Shown piece by piece: positions 44,530-54,429 of a stretch of 64,000 nucleotides of DNA (the stretch's first letter is position 1; each line of letters begins with the position of its first letter). The notes under the pieces are model-generated. The model worked only from the letters and a program-made list of their open reading frames with translations. It was not told the DNA's origin and did not search any database. This DNA comes from Branchipolynoe longqiensis (lineage: Eukaryota > Annelida > Polychaeta > Phyllodocida > Polynoidae). Location of the stretch: the NCBI GenBank assembly GCA_030323885.1, contig CM059192.1, positions 62,551,593-62,615,592 on the forward strand, given 5' to 3'. A program made the translations under genes and the position numbers.

Positions 44530-44662
44530 TGGAATCAGTGAAGATCTGAACTCTGTGAGTACTTGTTGGTATTCCATTTATTCAAGATCCTTTATCTGTG
44601 ACGTCCTTTGGGCCTGTCCGGCTGCGTCGTGATCTGACCATCCGATTACTCCATATATTACA
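44530..44662 (-). repeat. 5' LTR of G3
   Basis: On the minus strand TGTAATATATGG...CTGATTCCA, 133 bp, followed by a TGGTTTCAGATG primer-site-like sequence. It has a TTGAATAAATGG segment, a possible polyadenylation signal. The 3' LTR at 41383-41707 matches it apart from the SINE. Confidence 0.75.
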
Positions 44663-45421
44663 CACTGCACCCATGCACGGCCGTGATGCGGGTCCAGGAC
44701 TGGTGATTCGGGGACGTCTACACAGAAGGTGACTGGTTTAGTGCAAGGTGGAGTTTCGTAGCGGATAAATGTTTTGTAATTTATACAGTTATTGGGCTTA
44801 GCGGCTGTGTTAATGGGGGCCATTGCCCACCACGGTGGGTACGTGCCTCGCAGACAACAGGGTGAGCCCCCACTCCCAGCCAGACCCCACCCCAGCTATA
44901 CCCCACCCCGCCACCCCCCACCCGTCCACCACAGCCCTGTCTCTATCGGAAACACTCATCTCGGCGGGCGAGCACAGTGAACTGTTATGTTTAGGGAACA
45001 TTAAGTGTTCACACGCGATCAGCAGGTGCCCAACATAACAATTATCTTCAAATGCCCCATGACGTCATTAGGAAATTCAAGAGGAGTGACTGATAATGTA
45101 AAGTGGGTCAAGCCACGCCCTATAATCGAAACAAATGATGAAATAATTGTGTACCGTTTTCCCAGTTAATTTCCTGACCGACATTAATTAATGTTATTTG
45201 GGGGCGACCTGCATCTATTGACACACTTTGTGTATTGCCCGTCTGAGGCCCAAGTGTTTATCAAAGCCGATGCCCAAATACAATACCTGCCTATGTCAAT
45301 TACTGCTGAGGAAAGACGAGCATTGTTAGCAAATATGAGAAATCATGGCAGGAAGGGAAAAACATGTGACTGCCATAATCAAAATTTAGTTTTATTCTCA
45401 ACTGCCGACTTCCTCAGCATT
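44663..45421. other. Unassigned spacer
   Basis: C-rich at 44870-44945, with short open frames and no domains. Nothing recognised. Confidence 0.3.
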
Positions 45422-45997
45422 AGCCCCGTTCACACTGGCGAGTTAAAACGATTCATTTAAATCGACTTGCCTAGTTCGACTCACATTCGCCGTGTGGACG
45501 CTACGCTAAAGCAATTTAGGGCTGAATCGATTCATCTAGTTCGCTTCAAGTAAACCACCTCCCGAGGTAGTATAGATGAAGCGAGTTAGCTGGTTCCCGG
45601 GCGGTGATAGTGTAAAATAGCGGTGCTCGCCGGATACAGGCTCAGGTGTAACTATTGCTGGTGCCCGGCAGTGTTAGGGACCGATTAGGCCGAAATCTAT
45701 TGAATGCGATCATATTTAACAGAATTACATACTCAAATAATGAAATTTAATTAAATTAACCCTAAATTCCAAGCGATATTAACGTAGCAGCTACATCGGC
45801 GTCGTTATTCATATTGTCGAATCGACTAGTGTAAACTAAACAAATAGCAGTGCTCGCTGGATACAGGGGGGGACTTGCTCATGCGCAGATATCGATTTCC
45901 GGCTAAAAGTACTGCATGTGTGGACACAACTACTAATTCGCTTCATCTATTTCGCTTCATCTAAATCGGCATAAATTTGTGCCGTGTGAACGGGGCT
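45422..45997. mobile_element. 576-bp MITE, relative of M5
   Basis: Ends AGCCCCGTTCACAC and GTGTGAACGGGGCT, flanked by ATT (45419-45421 and 45998-46000). It shares the TTCGCTTCAAGTAAACCACC / TAGATGAAGCGA words with the 43499 element and is one base different in length, but the tip sequence differs. Confidence 0.85.
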
Positions 45998-46515
45998 ATT
46001 GACGGAGCAATAGAACCCACCTAGGATCCATTACACAGCTTTTGCAACATATCACCGTGTCAGGTAATTTTGACAGTAAGTTGCATTGTCTTGCTCTTGT
46101 GTTGAGCTTTAAAAAGAAAGTAATCACCTTGAATAGGCTTTTAAACCGTCGCTCTATTAGGCGTGGATTGTATTATCAATAAAATGTCCTTGAAAACACA
46201 TAAATAGGTCAGAAATATCGCACAGGGAACCAGTCAAACTCTAATCGTTTTACATCAATGCTCTTGTGAGTATATCGAGTGGTTTCGTGTTATGCTAGCC
46301 AACGAGCATTCCGTTTGACCTTGCCAGGTCACTATCATCATCTCGGGGGTGTTGCCTACTGTGTGTAATGTTCGATTTACACCGAGCGGAATTGCAAAAT
46401 AATTGTACTCCTGGTTTGTAAGTTCACACTCACCCCGCCCCTCCCACATACACAAAGAAGCACACAAAGAACTGTATTCCTTTTGTGAATTAAAGACACA
46501 AATCTCCACTCCTTA

Positions 46516-47287
46516 AGGCCCTGTCACATTACGGCGTATGGCGGGAGCGTATTGAAAACCTACGTAAGTCCTGCGAATGCCGGCCTATCATGACCTTTGG
46601 TGACCTATCGGGTGTTTTTGAGCGTATGTGTAACATATGAGGAGTGTACGAGGAGCGTACGAGGAGCGTATGAGCACGTAATGTGACAGTTTTTGACGGT
46701 TTTGATTGGCATATGGAACCTATGAGTAGCGTATGCGTAGCATATGCGTAGCGTATGCGTAGCGTATGCATAGCGTATGAGCGTATGAGTAGCGTATGAG
46801 TCAAGATCGATGTCGAGACCTATGGCATACACTTGGAATATGCTGTGCATATGCTGTGCATACGCTAGGAGTACGCTCCCATACGTAACTCATAGGTTAT
46901 GCATACGCTACATATGCTAGAGATACGCCGGTGACGCAAGCTGAGCATATGCGTAACCTACGCCGGCGCACCCCTAGCATACGAGGAGCATACACCGGCG
47001 TACGAGGAGCGTACAGCGGCGTATGAGTAGCGTATGAACCATGCGCTCCCATATGTCGAGATTTTTTGAGCATGCACAAACAAATTTGGATGGACGGACG
47101 GGAGAAAGCGTTTGGCGGCGTACAACGGCATACGCCGGCATAGGCCGGCACATGATGGCATATGCGTAGTGTATGCGTAGCATATGCGTAGCGTATGGCG
47201 GCGTATGGCGGCGTATGCTGACGTATATGACGTAATGCGCCTACGCCGCCGTACGCTCCCGCAAAAAACCCTAATGTGACAGCCCCT
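46516..47287. mobile_element. MITE family M1, copy d, built of CGTATGCGTAG words
   Basis: Starts AGGCCCTGTCACATTACGGC and ends AATGTGACAGCCCCT, flanked by TTA (46513-46515 and 47288-47290). The interior consists of GCGTATG(C/A)GTA / CATACGC(T/C)-type words, densest at 46725-46800 and 46950-47240. Open frames over it are repeat artefacts. Confidence 0.9.
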
Positions 47288-47290
47288 TTA

Positions 47291-47860
47291 CTTTCTGCGA
47301 AACACATATAACATGTATATATTCATGAACAAATATGTACATATAGACATCTAGACATGATAGATTTAAAAGGAAGAACCAAAGAAATTATCCTACTCCT
47401 AGTCACAGGGCTTTATATACAACTGTCCTAATTTGTTTCAGGGCACTATTAAGAAAGTGCCAAATCACTCTGAGAATTCACATTAAAAAGGAGGCACGTT
47501 AATTTGAATGATTGTGGTTGTATGGTTATTGTCTGCTCCCTCCAAGTCCCCATGAGTTCAAGATAATAGTCAAAACTAACAACACAGCCTCTGAGCAGGT
47601 CCTCGAGTCTGGTAAAGGGTTGATTGATTGATTGGTGGTTACTTTATGCCGTGTCGGCAGCTTAGGCCATATTCACGGTGAGAAATGTTTGTTTTTTGTT
47701 CAACCCATCGCTTTTACATGTAAAAGCAGACAATCAATTATGTGCCAATAGACAATCATTAAATTAGAAAGCTCACAATCATATATTTGTGGTCAAGGGA
47801 AACAAATTCCCATAGAAAAAGAAAAGTTTTATTAATAATTGATAGAATCTATTTAGTACA
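47291..47860. other. Unassigned spacer
   Basis: AT-rich and non-coding by eye. No tRNA or repeats recognised. Confidence 0.3.
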
Positions 47861-48115
47861 CTATATGAGGTGGTACAGTCCAGCTGCCCTCAAAAAGGCT
47901 AAAATGTTTTCCTGTTTTACCTTAGTAAAAAGGTCATGCATACTGTCTGCAGTGTAGAACTGTTGGCACAGGGCCAAAAAATCAACGCAACTTAGTAAAA
48001 TGTGTTTGAGTGTCAGCGGGGACTGACACCCAATACATTCAGGGGGAGGTTCCCCCTTGAGCAGAAAAGCATGTGTAAGCCACGAGTGGCCAATACGGCA
48101 GTGGCTAAGGATCAC
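47861..48115 (-). pseudogene. LINE polymerase C-terminus (I/Jockey-like)
   Basis: The minus frame reads MILSHCRIGHSWLTHAFLLK, then EPPPECIGCQSPLTLKHILL and SCVDF. The R-x-G-H-x-x-L-T-H segment with the following C-x2-C-x8-H-x4-C cluster is typical for the C-terminal end of I- and Jockey-type LINE proteins. The 5' rest is absent; an Ngaro element starts directly next to it. Confidence 0.8.
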
Positions 48116-48130
48116 TTGGTCCCTGGTAAA

Positions 48131-48367
48131 GGGAAGGATAGGGTACTCTGTGCCTGTGCTCGTTTTCTCTGGCGTCTAGCTGCCATTAAGAATTCTGAAG
48201 TAGAGATTGTGCATAAACCCGGTGTAGAGTTATTTCTGGCGGACGCCTTAAGTAGAGCACACTATGACCCACTATTGAAATATAAAGCAGCTGAGATCTG
48301 CACACAACTAGAACTCTCCGAGACCACTGTAAAATTCGCCCTTGATGTACTTGATTTGGATCTGTAA
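48131..48367 (+). pseudogene. Ngaro RNase H C-terminus
   Basis: Plus frame with ARFLWRLAAIKNSEVEIVHK, then PGVELFLADALSRAHYDP. The H-x-P-G and A-D-A-L-S-R segments are the usual end of the RNase H domain in Ngaro and Gypsy-like RTs, with the last catalytic aspartate in ADALSR. It ends at TAA 48365-48367, shortly before the recombinase. Confidence 0.8.
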
Positions 48368-48418
48368 TCTCATAAGCCTGGAAGATAGTACTTTTCTTGC
48401 CCCTATCTTCCAGGCTAC

Positions 48419-49374
48419 ATGATGAATCATCACCGCCGGCTCCTAGGTCTCTACACAAGTGCCCTAGTGACGAGAACCTGGCAAAATAAGGCCTCCCATG
48501 TTCGCATCTACCTGATGTCCTTCTGCCGGCACGGTGTTTCCTCTAGCAGGCCCCGAGTATATGACCTCCTCTCCTTGCTCATGCACCTTACCTCCACCCT
48601 CACAGCACCTGGTTCCGTGCTCAATTATTTCAGCTCTGTTCAATTATGGGTCTCCGGGCTAGGTGATCCCTCGGCCTTCGAGGCTCATGAAGTGGCGGTA
48701 ATGAAACGTGCAGTAATTAAGTCCTCCCGTCATGTACCTGGATAAGCTGCTCCTCTCTCCCCCCCTGACCTGAAGCGTATAATTCGCTACCTGGCTGCTT
48801 GCCACCCCCGCCCTCGTGTAATCATACTCGCACTCCTTATACTCGTGATAGGCTATCTTACCTTGCTTAGACAAAGTAACTTAGTCGCGCCGGCATCTGG
48901 CCTCCCGTTCCATACTATTAAGTTCGGAGACTGCACGTGCACCCCAGAGGCGATGTTTGTGTCCGTGATATCTTCCAAAACTCGGCTTAGAGGTGCCTCT
49001 CCCGTTATCTATCGTCTCCCAGCCATACCATACTCCTCCTGCTGCCCTGTTGCAGTGTGGACCTCCTACACTGCTGCCGTTGCCCCCCTCTGGACGGCCC
49101 TGCCCTCCTCCTGCCCCCCGCTAGACCTCTTAATGCCCGCTACCTTGCCAAGGTTCTCCGACTGGTAGCCGCAGCAGTGCTTCGACGGGATGTCTCCGTC
49201 ATTCTACACACCCTCTGCCGAGGAACAGCTCAGGCCTGTCAGGCCGCAGGTCTGCCGCTTACAGAGATCATGGTTGCCGGCTCCTGGAAGTCGCTGGTGG
49301 TGCGCTCCTACTTGGCCCCCTCCGAGGTCGCCGAAGCCCCCTCAGCGCTCGCAAGGGTCTTGGGTGCGTGCTGA
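48419..49374 (+). pseudogene. Ngaro tyrosine recombinase, near-complete
   Basis: The core-binding domain covers 48419-48745 (LVTRTWQNKASHVRIYLMSF, then SVLNYFSSVQLWVSGLG). After a TAA at 48743-48745 the same frame continues with the catalytic domain: IGYLTLLRQSNLV carries the first arginine, and SSKTRLRGASPVIYRLPAIP the beta-region lysine. A frameshift near 49110 (C-run) moves to a frame ending with LHTLCRGTAQACQAAGLPLT and GSWKSLVVRSYLAPS. There the H-x-x-R box reads H-T-L-C, so arginine is replaced by cysteine, while the terminal tyrosine is present. One stop, one frameshift and one catalytic loss make it inactive. Confidence 0.85.
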
Positions 49375-49577
49375 TGGGTCTGCATGTCTCATGCTTCCAT
49401 CTGCTCTGACCTGCTCATCCACTGGTCCTTGTCGACCGCTTGCCCACGATTACCAAACATGAACTGGGTCACTGTCAACCGCTTGCCTGGCCTACCTGTG
49501 GGTCCGATTTATTTGTAATAAATTCTTAAATATATCTGCTTGTTTCTCTTACACTTCTGGGCCGAGTGAAGTGAATT
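49362..49577 (+). repeat. Ngaro repeat B1
   Basis: 216 bp starting GGGTGCGTGCTGATGGGTCT, overlapping the end of the recombinase gene, and ending GGGCCGAGTGAAGTGAATT. It is >90% like 49726-49942 by eye. It has AATAAATTC near 49517, a possible polyadenylation signal. Confidence 0.85.
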
Positions 49578-49725
49578 GAGCATGTTGGCGAGGCTAACAT
49601 GAATAATTTGCGAATGAGGCTATTTCTTCCTTTCCTGTTTCTCACCCTTCCCCTTTTACGCTCACTTGCTCTCCTCTCACCATCCTGCACACTTCACTTT
49701 CCCACCCACTCTCCCTCTAACTGTG

Positions 49726-49942
49726 GGGTGCGCACTGATGGGTCTACATGTCTCATGCTCCGGTCTGCTCTGACCTGCTCATCCACTGGTCCCTGTCGAC
49801 CGCTTGCTCACGATTACCAAACATGAACTGGGTCACTGTCACCCGCTTGCCTGGCCTACCTGTGGGTCTGATTTATTTCAAAATAAATTCTTAAATATAT
49901 CTGCTTGTTTCTCTTACTGTTCTGGGCCGAGTGAAGTGAATT
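49726..49942 (+). repeat. Ngaro repeat B2
   Basis: 217 bp, the downstream partner of B1 with the same start (GGGTGCGCACTGATGGGTCT) and end (GGGCCGAGTGAAGTGAATT). The element ends here. Confidence 0.85.
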
Positions 49943-50029
49943 AATGATATCATAAAATATTTGATTATGTCATTCAATATTTAATGATATGATTAAATAT
50001 TTAATGATATGATAAAATCGATTTGATCA

Positions 50030-50092
50030 TATCATCCGTCCTGATATGACCTTAGATGTTGCTAGGTCGTAAAACAACAAACCAACAAACAA
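50030..50092 (+). repeat. SINE 3' tail fragment
   Basis: CCTGATATGACCTTAGATG followed by TTGCTAGGTCGTAAAACAAC and an (A/C)-rich end equals the 3' end of the SINE at 10323-10617. The body is missing, as in 5'-truncated retroposition. Confidence 0.7.
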
Positions 50093-50429
50093 GCTTAAAT
50101 ATTTAAGGATATGTCAAAATACAGAATAAAAAAAGATATGGCGTTCCATAATAATATTAATATATATATATATATATGTATATATAATGTGCATATACAT
50201 ATATATCGGCGGATACGCTTTATAAGTGAGTGTATGTGAATCGCTCTATGCACAAGGAACATCCCCCAGCTGCCCCCTTTGGGGCCTCACCACAGGGGGC
50301 CATGAATGACGTCCATTGAACCTTGCAGAACGCGCCAGTCACGCCCCCGTCTGTAGCCACGTGAGGCACGGGTCCCCTTGGTTGCTGCACATTGTTTTGC
50401 ACGGCCTCACAAATGTTCGGACCTGATCG

Positions 50430-50512
50430 GTCCTGCTCGGGCCTGCTTGGGCCTTCTCGGGCCTGGTCGGGCCTGGTCGGGTCTGGTCGGGCCTGGTCGG
50501 GCCTGGTCGGTA
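50430..50512. repeat. 10-bp GGGCCTGGTC tandem repeat
   Basis: About eight units of CGGGCCTGGT, the first ones diverged (CTGCTCGGGC, CTTCTCGGGC). Confidence 0.85.
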
Positions 50513-50550
50513 CACAGTTCGTGTGTTGCTAAATGCGACAGTATGCCCGG

Positions 50551-51048
50551 TGTGGCGTTTTCAGCCGTGTCCCGTGTTCAGCCGTGTGCATAGATTCAAA
50601 CTCAAGGCATTGTCAATGGTCGTGAGTCACTAACTTTATAAATTTAATATAATGTTTTTGGTAAAGATGTTTTCTATATGTGTACCAAGCGATTTGTTTC
50701 TAGGTGGTGTGGTTTTAGAGATATTTCACTTTTCCTGGATTTTCTGTATGAAGATTGCTCACCACCATTGACAATGCCTTGAGTTTGACGGTATGCACAG
50801 TGCAACACATTAGTTTTAATCAAAATTAATAGAAATCAATAACCCTAACCTTATAAATTTAATATAATCTTTTTGGTGAAGATGTTTTCTATATGTGTAC
50901 CAAGCGATTTGTTAATAGGTGGTGTGGTTTTAGAGATATTTCACTTGTTCTGTATTTTCTGTATGAAGATTACTCACGACCATTGACAATGCCTTGAGTT
51001 TGAGTCTAATCACACGGCTGAACACGGGACACGGCTGAAAACGCCACA
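50551..51048. mobile_element. Ginger1-type non-autonomous element 1
   Basis: The ends are ~76-bp inverted repeats (50551-50626 and 50973-51048) starting TGTGGCGTTTTCAGCCGTGT and ending with the complement, ...ACA. CCGG lies on both sides (50547-50550 and 51049-51052). TGT...ACA tips with a CCGG duplication are the described signature of Ginger1 transposons. The centre holds two units of the ~200-bp satellite also seen at 14060-15214, and the inner part of the TIR belongs to that satellite. No coding. Confidence 0.8.
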
Positions 51049-51052
51049 CCGG

Positions 51053-52257
51053 TGTAAAGATTTCAAATTCCCCCCATATTCAAGTTCCCCCCCGGGAACT
51101 TGAAAACGTTTTCAAATTCCTCCCAGGGGAATTTGAAAACGTTTTCAAGTTCCCTCCCTCGTTTTAACTTTCCTTCCCTCCGGGGAACTTGAAAACGTTT
51201 TCAAGTTCCCCCCACAGGAATTTGAAAATGTTTTCTCTCTGTCAATTTAAATTTTCCGCACATATGAGATTATGGTGCTGTTAATCAATCAATCAATCAA
51301 TCAATCAATAGTTCCGTCCTCTAGTCGAGGGTTGGATGCAATGGTTCTCCACTTGTCCCGATGGTGTGCTGTTGAATAATTCAAGCCTGTCCACTGTGAA
51401 ATATTTGTAAACCATGATGTTCTTGGTCTCCCTCTCCCTCTGCTGCCATTCACCTTCCTTTCCAACAATGTACAGTATTTTGAACTCTGACGAATGATGT
51501 GGCCAAAATAAATAAGTTTCTTTGTCTGTATAGTGGCAAATAAGCGTTTCTTATTTTAAATTTTGCTGAGAACTTCTTTGTTGGTGATCTTCTTTGTCCA
51601 TGATATTTTCAGTATCCTTCAATAAGTCCACATCTCAAATGCTAATGTTAATAGCACATTAGAATCCACACCATCTTAAATAAAAATAAAAATGAACTAC
51701 AGAGTGACATACACACACAGACATACAAAAATCTCTTAGTTTGTTAAATTCCGTGAAATATAAGATTTTTCATGAACTTTAAATCTTTTTGTTAAATTCA
51801 TTATTTGCCTGGAAATTTTTTATTTTCCGTGAAATTTTCGAATTATTTAACTTTTCAATTTGTTGTGCTTTTTTGAATAATTAAAAAAATATGGAATTTA
51901 TCTGTGAAATTCTTTATTTTCGTGAAATATACATTTTTTTGGTGATTTTTTTACGTGAAATTGTTCGACAAACAAAAATTCTTTTTGGGGAAATTTTGGT
52001 GACTACTATTACTATTTTTCATGAATTTTCGATCTTTTTAAAACTTTTACATTTTTGGGGAATTTATTTATTTTTTTATTTTTAAACAAAAATTTAAAGA
52101 GGGGTGAATTTGAAAACAGGGGGGGGGGAATCTGAAAACAGTTTTTATGATCCCCCCAGGAATCTGAAAACGTTTTTAACTTCCCTCCGGGGAAGTTAAA
52201 AACGTTTTCAGATTCCCGGGGGGGAACTTGGGAAGGGGGGAAGTTGAAATCGTTACA
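51053..52257. mobile_element. Ginger1-type non-autonomous element 2
   Basis: Tips TGTAAAGATTTCAAATTCCC and the inverted right end, which reads GGAAGTTGAAATCGTTACA. Flanks are CCGG at 51049-51052 (shared with element 1) and 52258-52261. Both arms are built of palindromic words around GAAAACGTTTTC with (C)n/(G)n runs: 51070-51240 on the left, 52110-52230 on the right. The centre (51250-52080) is AT-rich and non-coding, with a (TCAA)n tract at 51284-51308. Confidence 0.8.
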
Positions 52258-52261
52258 CCGG

Positions 52262-52671
52262 TGCTCAGTCTGCTTGATTCTGCTGCCACCATGTTCTTCA
52301 CGGTGTGTCTCACGCTGTATTTGCAGGGGGTGGAGGTGGGGGACCAGCCTTCTTGACTCCGTGCACCCTCCATCCCCGGCCTGTGTTATTACCCCCCCCC
52401 CCCCCCCCCCCCCCCCCCCACTCGTGCCCCAGGCGGTCAGTACGCTCCCCCACCCCCTATTATCGGTCCACCTAAAGTTTCACCGCCACACACTCGCGCT
52501 ATTGTCGACAGGGAGTGGCAGGGCAGTATAGCAGGCCTGTCACAAAGTACGAGTTGCGCATCGTTCGTCCCAGATCACTCGGCGATAGCGTTCAGGGCGA
52601 CGCCTCACCAACAAATCGCACACCAATTAACAAAGAAAATCGGTTCACCATTTGTGAATAACGAAATATTG
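52262..52671. other. Unassigned spacer with a C28 run
   Basis: Includes an uninterrupted run of about 28 C at 52392-52419. No supported gene. Confidence 0.5.
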
Positions 52672-53012
52672 AAGCTGCATAGTCGGTTGAAAGCTCACAT
52701 TTTCAAAACCAAAACAATTACCTACATTTTATTCTGTATATCTAACTTCGATATTGGTGCACTTATTAAGGATATACTTCTGCATATTAGGGATGCTAAG
52801 TCAATTTACTCAAATCTGTTACTGCGGAAGTCTATGGTATCAGAGTTTTGACGTTCTTGCCCAAATTAATTTAGCATGTTTGCATCTCATATATCTCAAA
52901 AGTTAGCTATTTAAAATAAATGTTACTTCAAACTAAAGTAAGGTAGGTTGTAACAACAATCTTAGTAATATATGAAATGGCAGAAAGTCAAAACCATCGG
53001 TATATACACCTT
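52672..53012. mobile_element. MITE family M2, uninterrupted copy
   Basis: 341 bp matching the M2 parts at 17778 and 30566, starting AAGCTGCATAGTCGGTTGAA and ending AACCATCGGTATATACACCTT. The right tip is mutated. It serves as the reference for the empty M1 target sites in the two interrupted copies. Confidence 0.8.
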
Positions 53013-53161
53013 TCTGGCTGCAACTAAAGGAATAGGTTGAGTAAGAAGATATTCCTTCTGCAAATTATGGACAGAAAACAGACACAACAGCAAACTTCTG
53101 AAGACACCCGGTTATCAGTGAAGATAGGGATGTGACATCCACGCAGCAGTACGCGTGACGT

Positions 53162-53225
53162 GTGTGCCGGTTTTACCAACTGTTGCTAGGGCGTAAAACA
53201 ACAACAAACAAACAACAAACAAACC
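53162..53225 (+). repeat. SINE 3' tail fragment
   Basis: CTGTTGCTAGGGCGTAAAAC followed by an (AACA)n-rich end, as in the SINE at 10.3 kb. It is 5'-truncated like the one at 50030. Confidence 0.65.
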
Positions 53226-53399
53226 AACTGAGCGCCTTCACCACGGTCAGCGAATTGATAGAGACACGGGCTTATATAGCGTGCATCTTCACTTCTGAGT
53301 TTCTGATTTGCATTATTTCTTTCACAGTGGGATTGTTTGTTACTGACGAAGACGAGATCAGAGGTGCCTAGTAGATGTGATTGTGAGGAGGGAGGCATA

Positions 53400-53927
53400 A
53401 CATGGCTAAAGGGGGGAGGGTGTAGGGGGGGGGGGGTCACCTCCTCCCACACGGGTGGTCTGGGGGCCTCCCCCAGATCTTTCTTGGGGGGGGGGGTGGA
53501 GTGATATAAAAATGATGCAATTTTTTTTTAACGAGCTAAAATGATTCTTTGGCCGGAAATGACTAATTAAAACAGGGAAATCAGGAGATTGTGGTTACTT
53601 TACTATATTTTAGGGAGATCTCCCACCAAATCGGGAGACTAGGCGCCCTTGTAAGACACTTCAGACTTATCACACAAGATGTGGGTGATGGGCAGACATG
53701 AGTTGGTAAAGCAGGCGCAGGTTGTCAGGTCGGGTACTGCCCGACCATGGAGAGACTGTCATTGTGACATCTATGTTTATATATGTGCACACATGTTCAC
53801 GTGTAGCTGTGTTATATTTGTATGTGTTCAGTGTACACATCTCCCAGAGTAGTGTGTGTATAGCAGACTGCCGACACAGGTCACCCCTGCCCCCAGGTGG
53901 TGTGCCAGATAAGTTAAAGCAACCACA
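53400..53927. other. Unassigned spacer
   Basis: G-runs at 53413-53437 and 53486-53500, with short open frames. Nothing recognised. Confidence 0.3.
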
Positions 53928-54137
53928 ATGTCACCTGTTGTCGCCGTACCCGCCCTGCACCTTTCTTGCGCCCGGTCCGCGTCCCAGACCCTGCTGGGCC
54001 GCACCTGCCTCCACACACCCTGCATGTGTCGAGACGCGTCAAAACGGCACGCACACTGCGAGCAGTTCCTTCAGCAGGTCGGCGCCGTGTCTTGCCACCA
54101 GCATGGCAAGTTCAGTCACCACCTTTGTGCATTGTAA
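53928..54137 (+). other. Weak candidate Cys-rich exon
   Basis: A plus frame of 69 codons has cysteines in the pattern C-x(13)-C-x4-C-x-C-x8-C-x-x-FL-x(6)-C. The C-x-C-x8-C-x-x-F-L part recalls the GDNF-family receptor alpha (GFRA) domain, where a CSC motif is followed by CEKFL. There is no good acceptor upstream and a stop lies only ~18 bases before the ATG. Composition is high in CpG and C. This could easily be chance. Confidence 0.15.
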
Positions 54138-54429
54138 ATAGTTCAGATCAAGGTCTGACAACACACACGCCACACACGCCACACGCCACACACACACCCG
54201 CTGTGTCAGATGGCACTTTCACTTCCAGTCAGTGGCCAATAATACTATTATTAATAGATATGTCAGCACTAAGACAATCCACCCCGAGGCTCGTCTGTTA
54301 GTTACACACGCTCTGCTTCTGGTGTTAATCAACACATTTACACTAACCCCAATGCCGTCCTGTCAGCTAGCCTACACACGAAGCTTTTTTGTGATTTTTC
54401 ATTATCCCGACGACTATTTAAAGGAGTAG

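Larger units (their letters stand above)
41383..44662 (-). mobile_element. Gypsy element G3: LTR-gag-protease-integrase-LTR, RT/RNase H deleted
   Basis: Minus strand, from right to left: 5' LTR (44530-44662, starting TGTAATATATGG), primer site TGGTTTCAGATG, gag, a CCHC knuckle, protease and the integrase end, then the 3' LTR (41383-41707). RT, RNase H and the start of integrase are missing. A 575-bp MITE (43499-44073) interrupts gag and a SINE interrupts the 3' LTR. Flanks CAGTG and CACTG could be a 5-bp duplication with one change. Confidence 0.8.
48131..49942 (+). mobile_element. Ngaro-type tyrosine-recombinase retrotransposon, 5'-truncated
   Basis: Order on the plus strand: the end of RNase H (48131-48367), tyrosine recombinase (48419-49374), then a split repeat B1 (49362-49577), spacer A2 (49578-49725) and B2 (49726-49942). 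The B1-A2-B2 arrangement is the hallmark of Ngaro elements, which regenerate their ends from such repeats. Gag, RT and the 5' A1 repeat are missing. It abuts a LINE remnant on the left. Confidence 0.85.

Noticed and set aside
44792..45038. P/H-rich 62-71-codon frames
   Set aside because: The region is a C-rich low-complexity stretch open in three frames without any motif.
53928..54137. GFRA-like host exon as a firm call
   Set aside because: The cysteine spacing is suggestive, but there is no acceptor, a stop lies just upstream and the region is compositionally biased; kept only as a very weak candidate.
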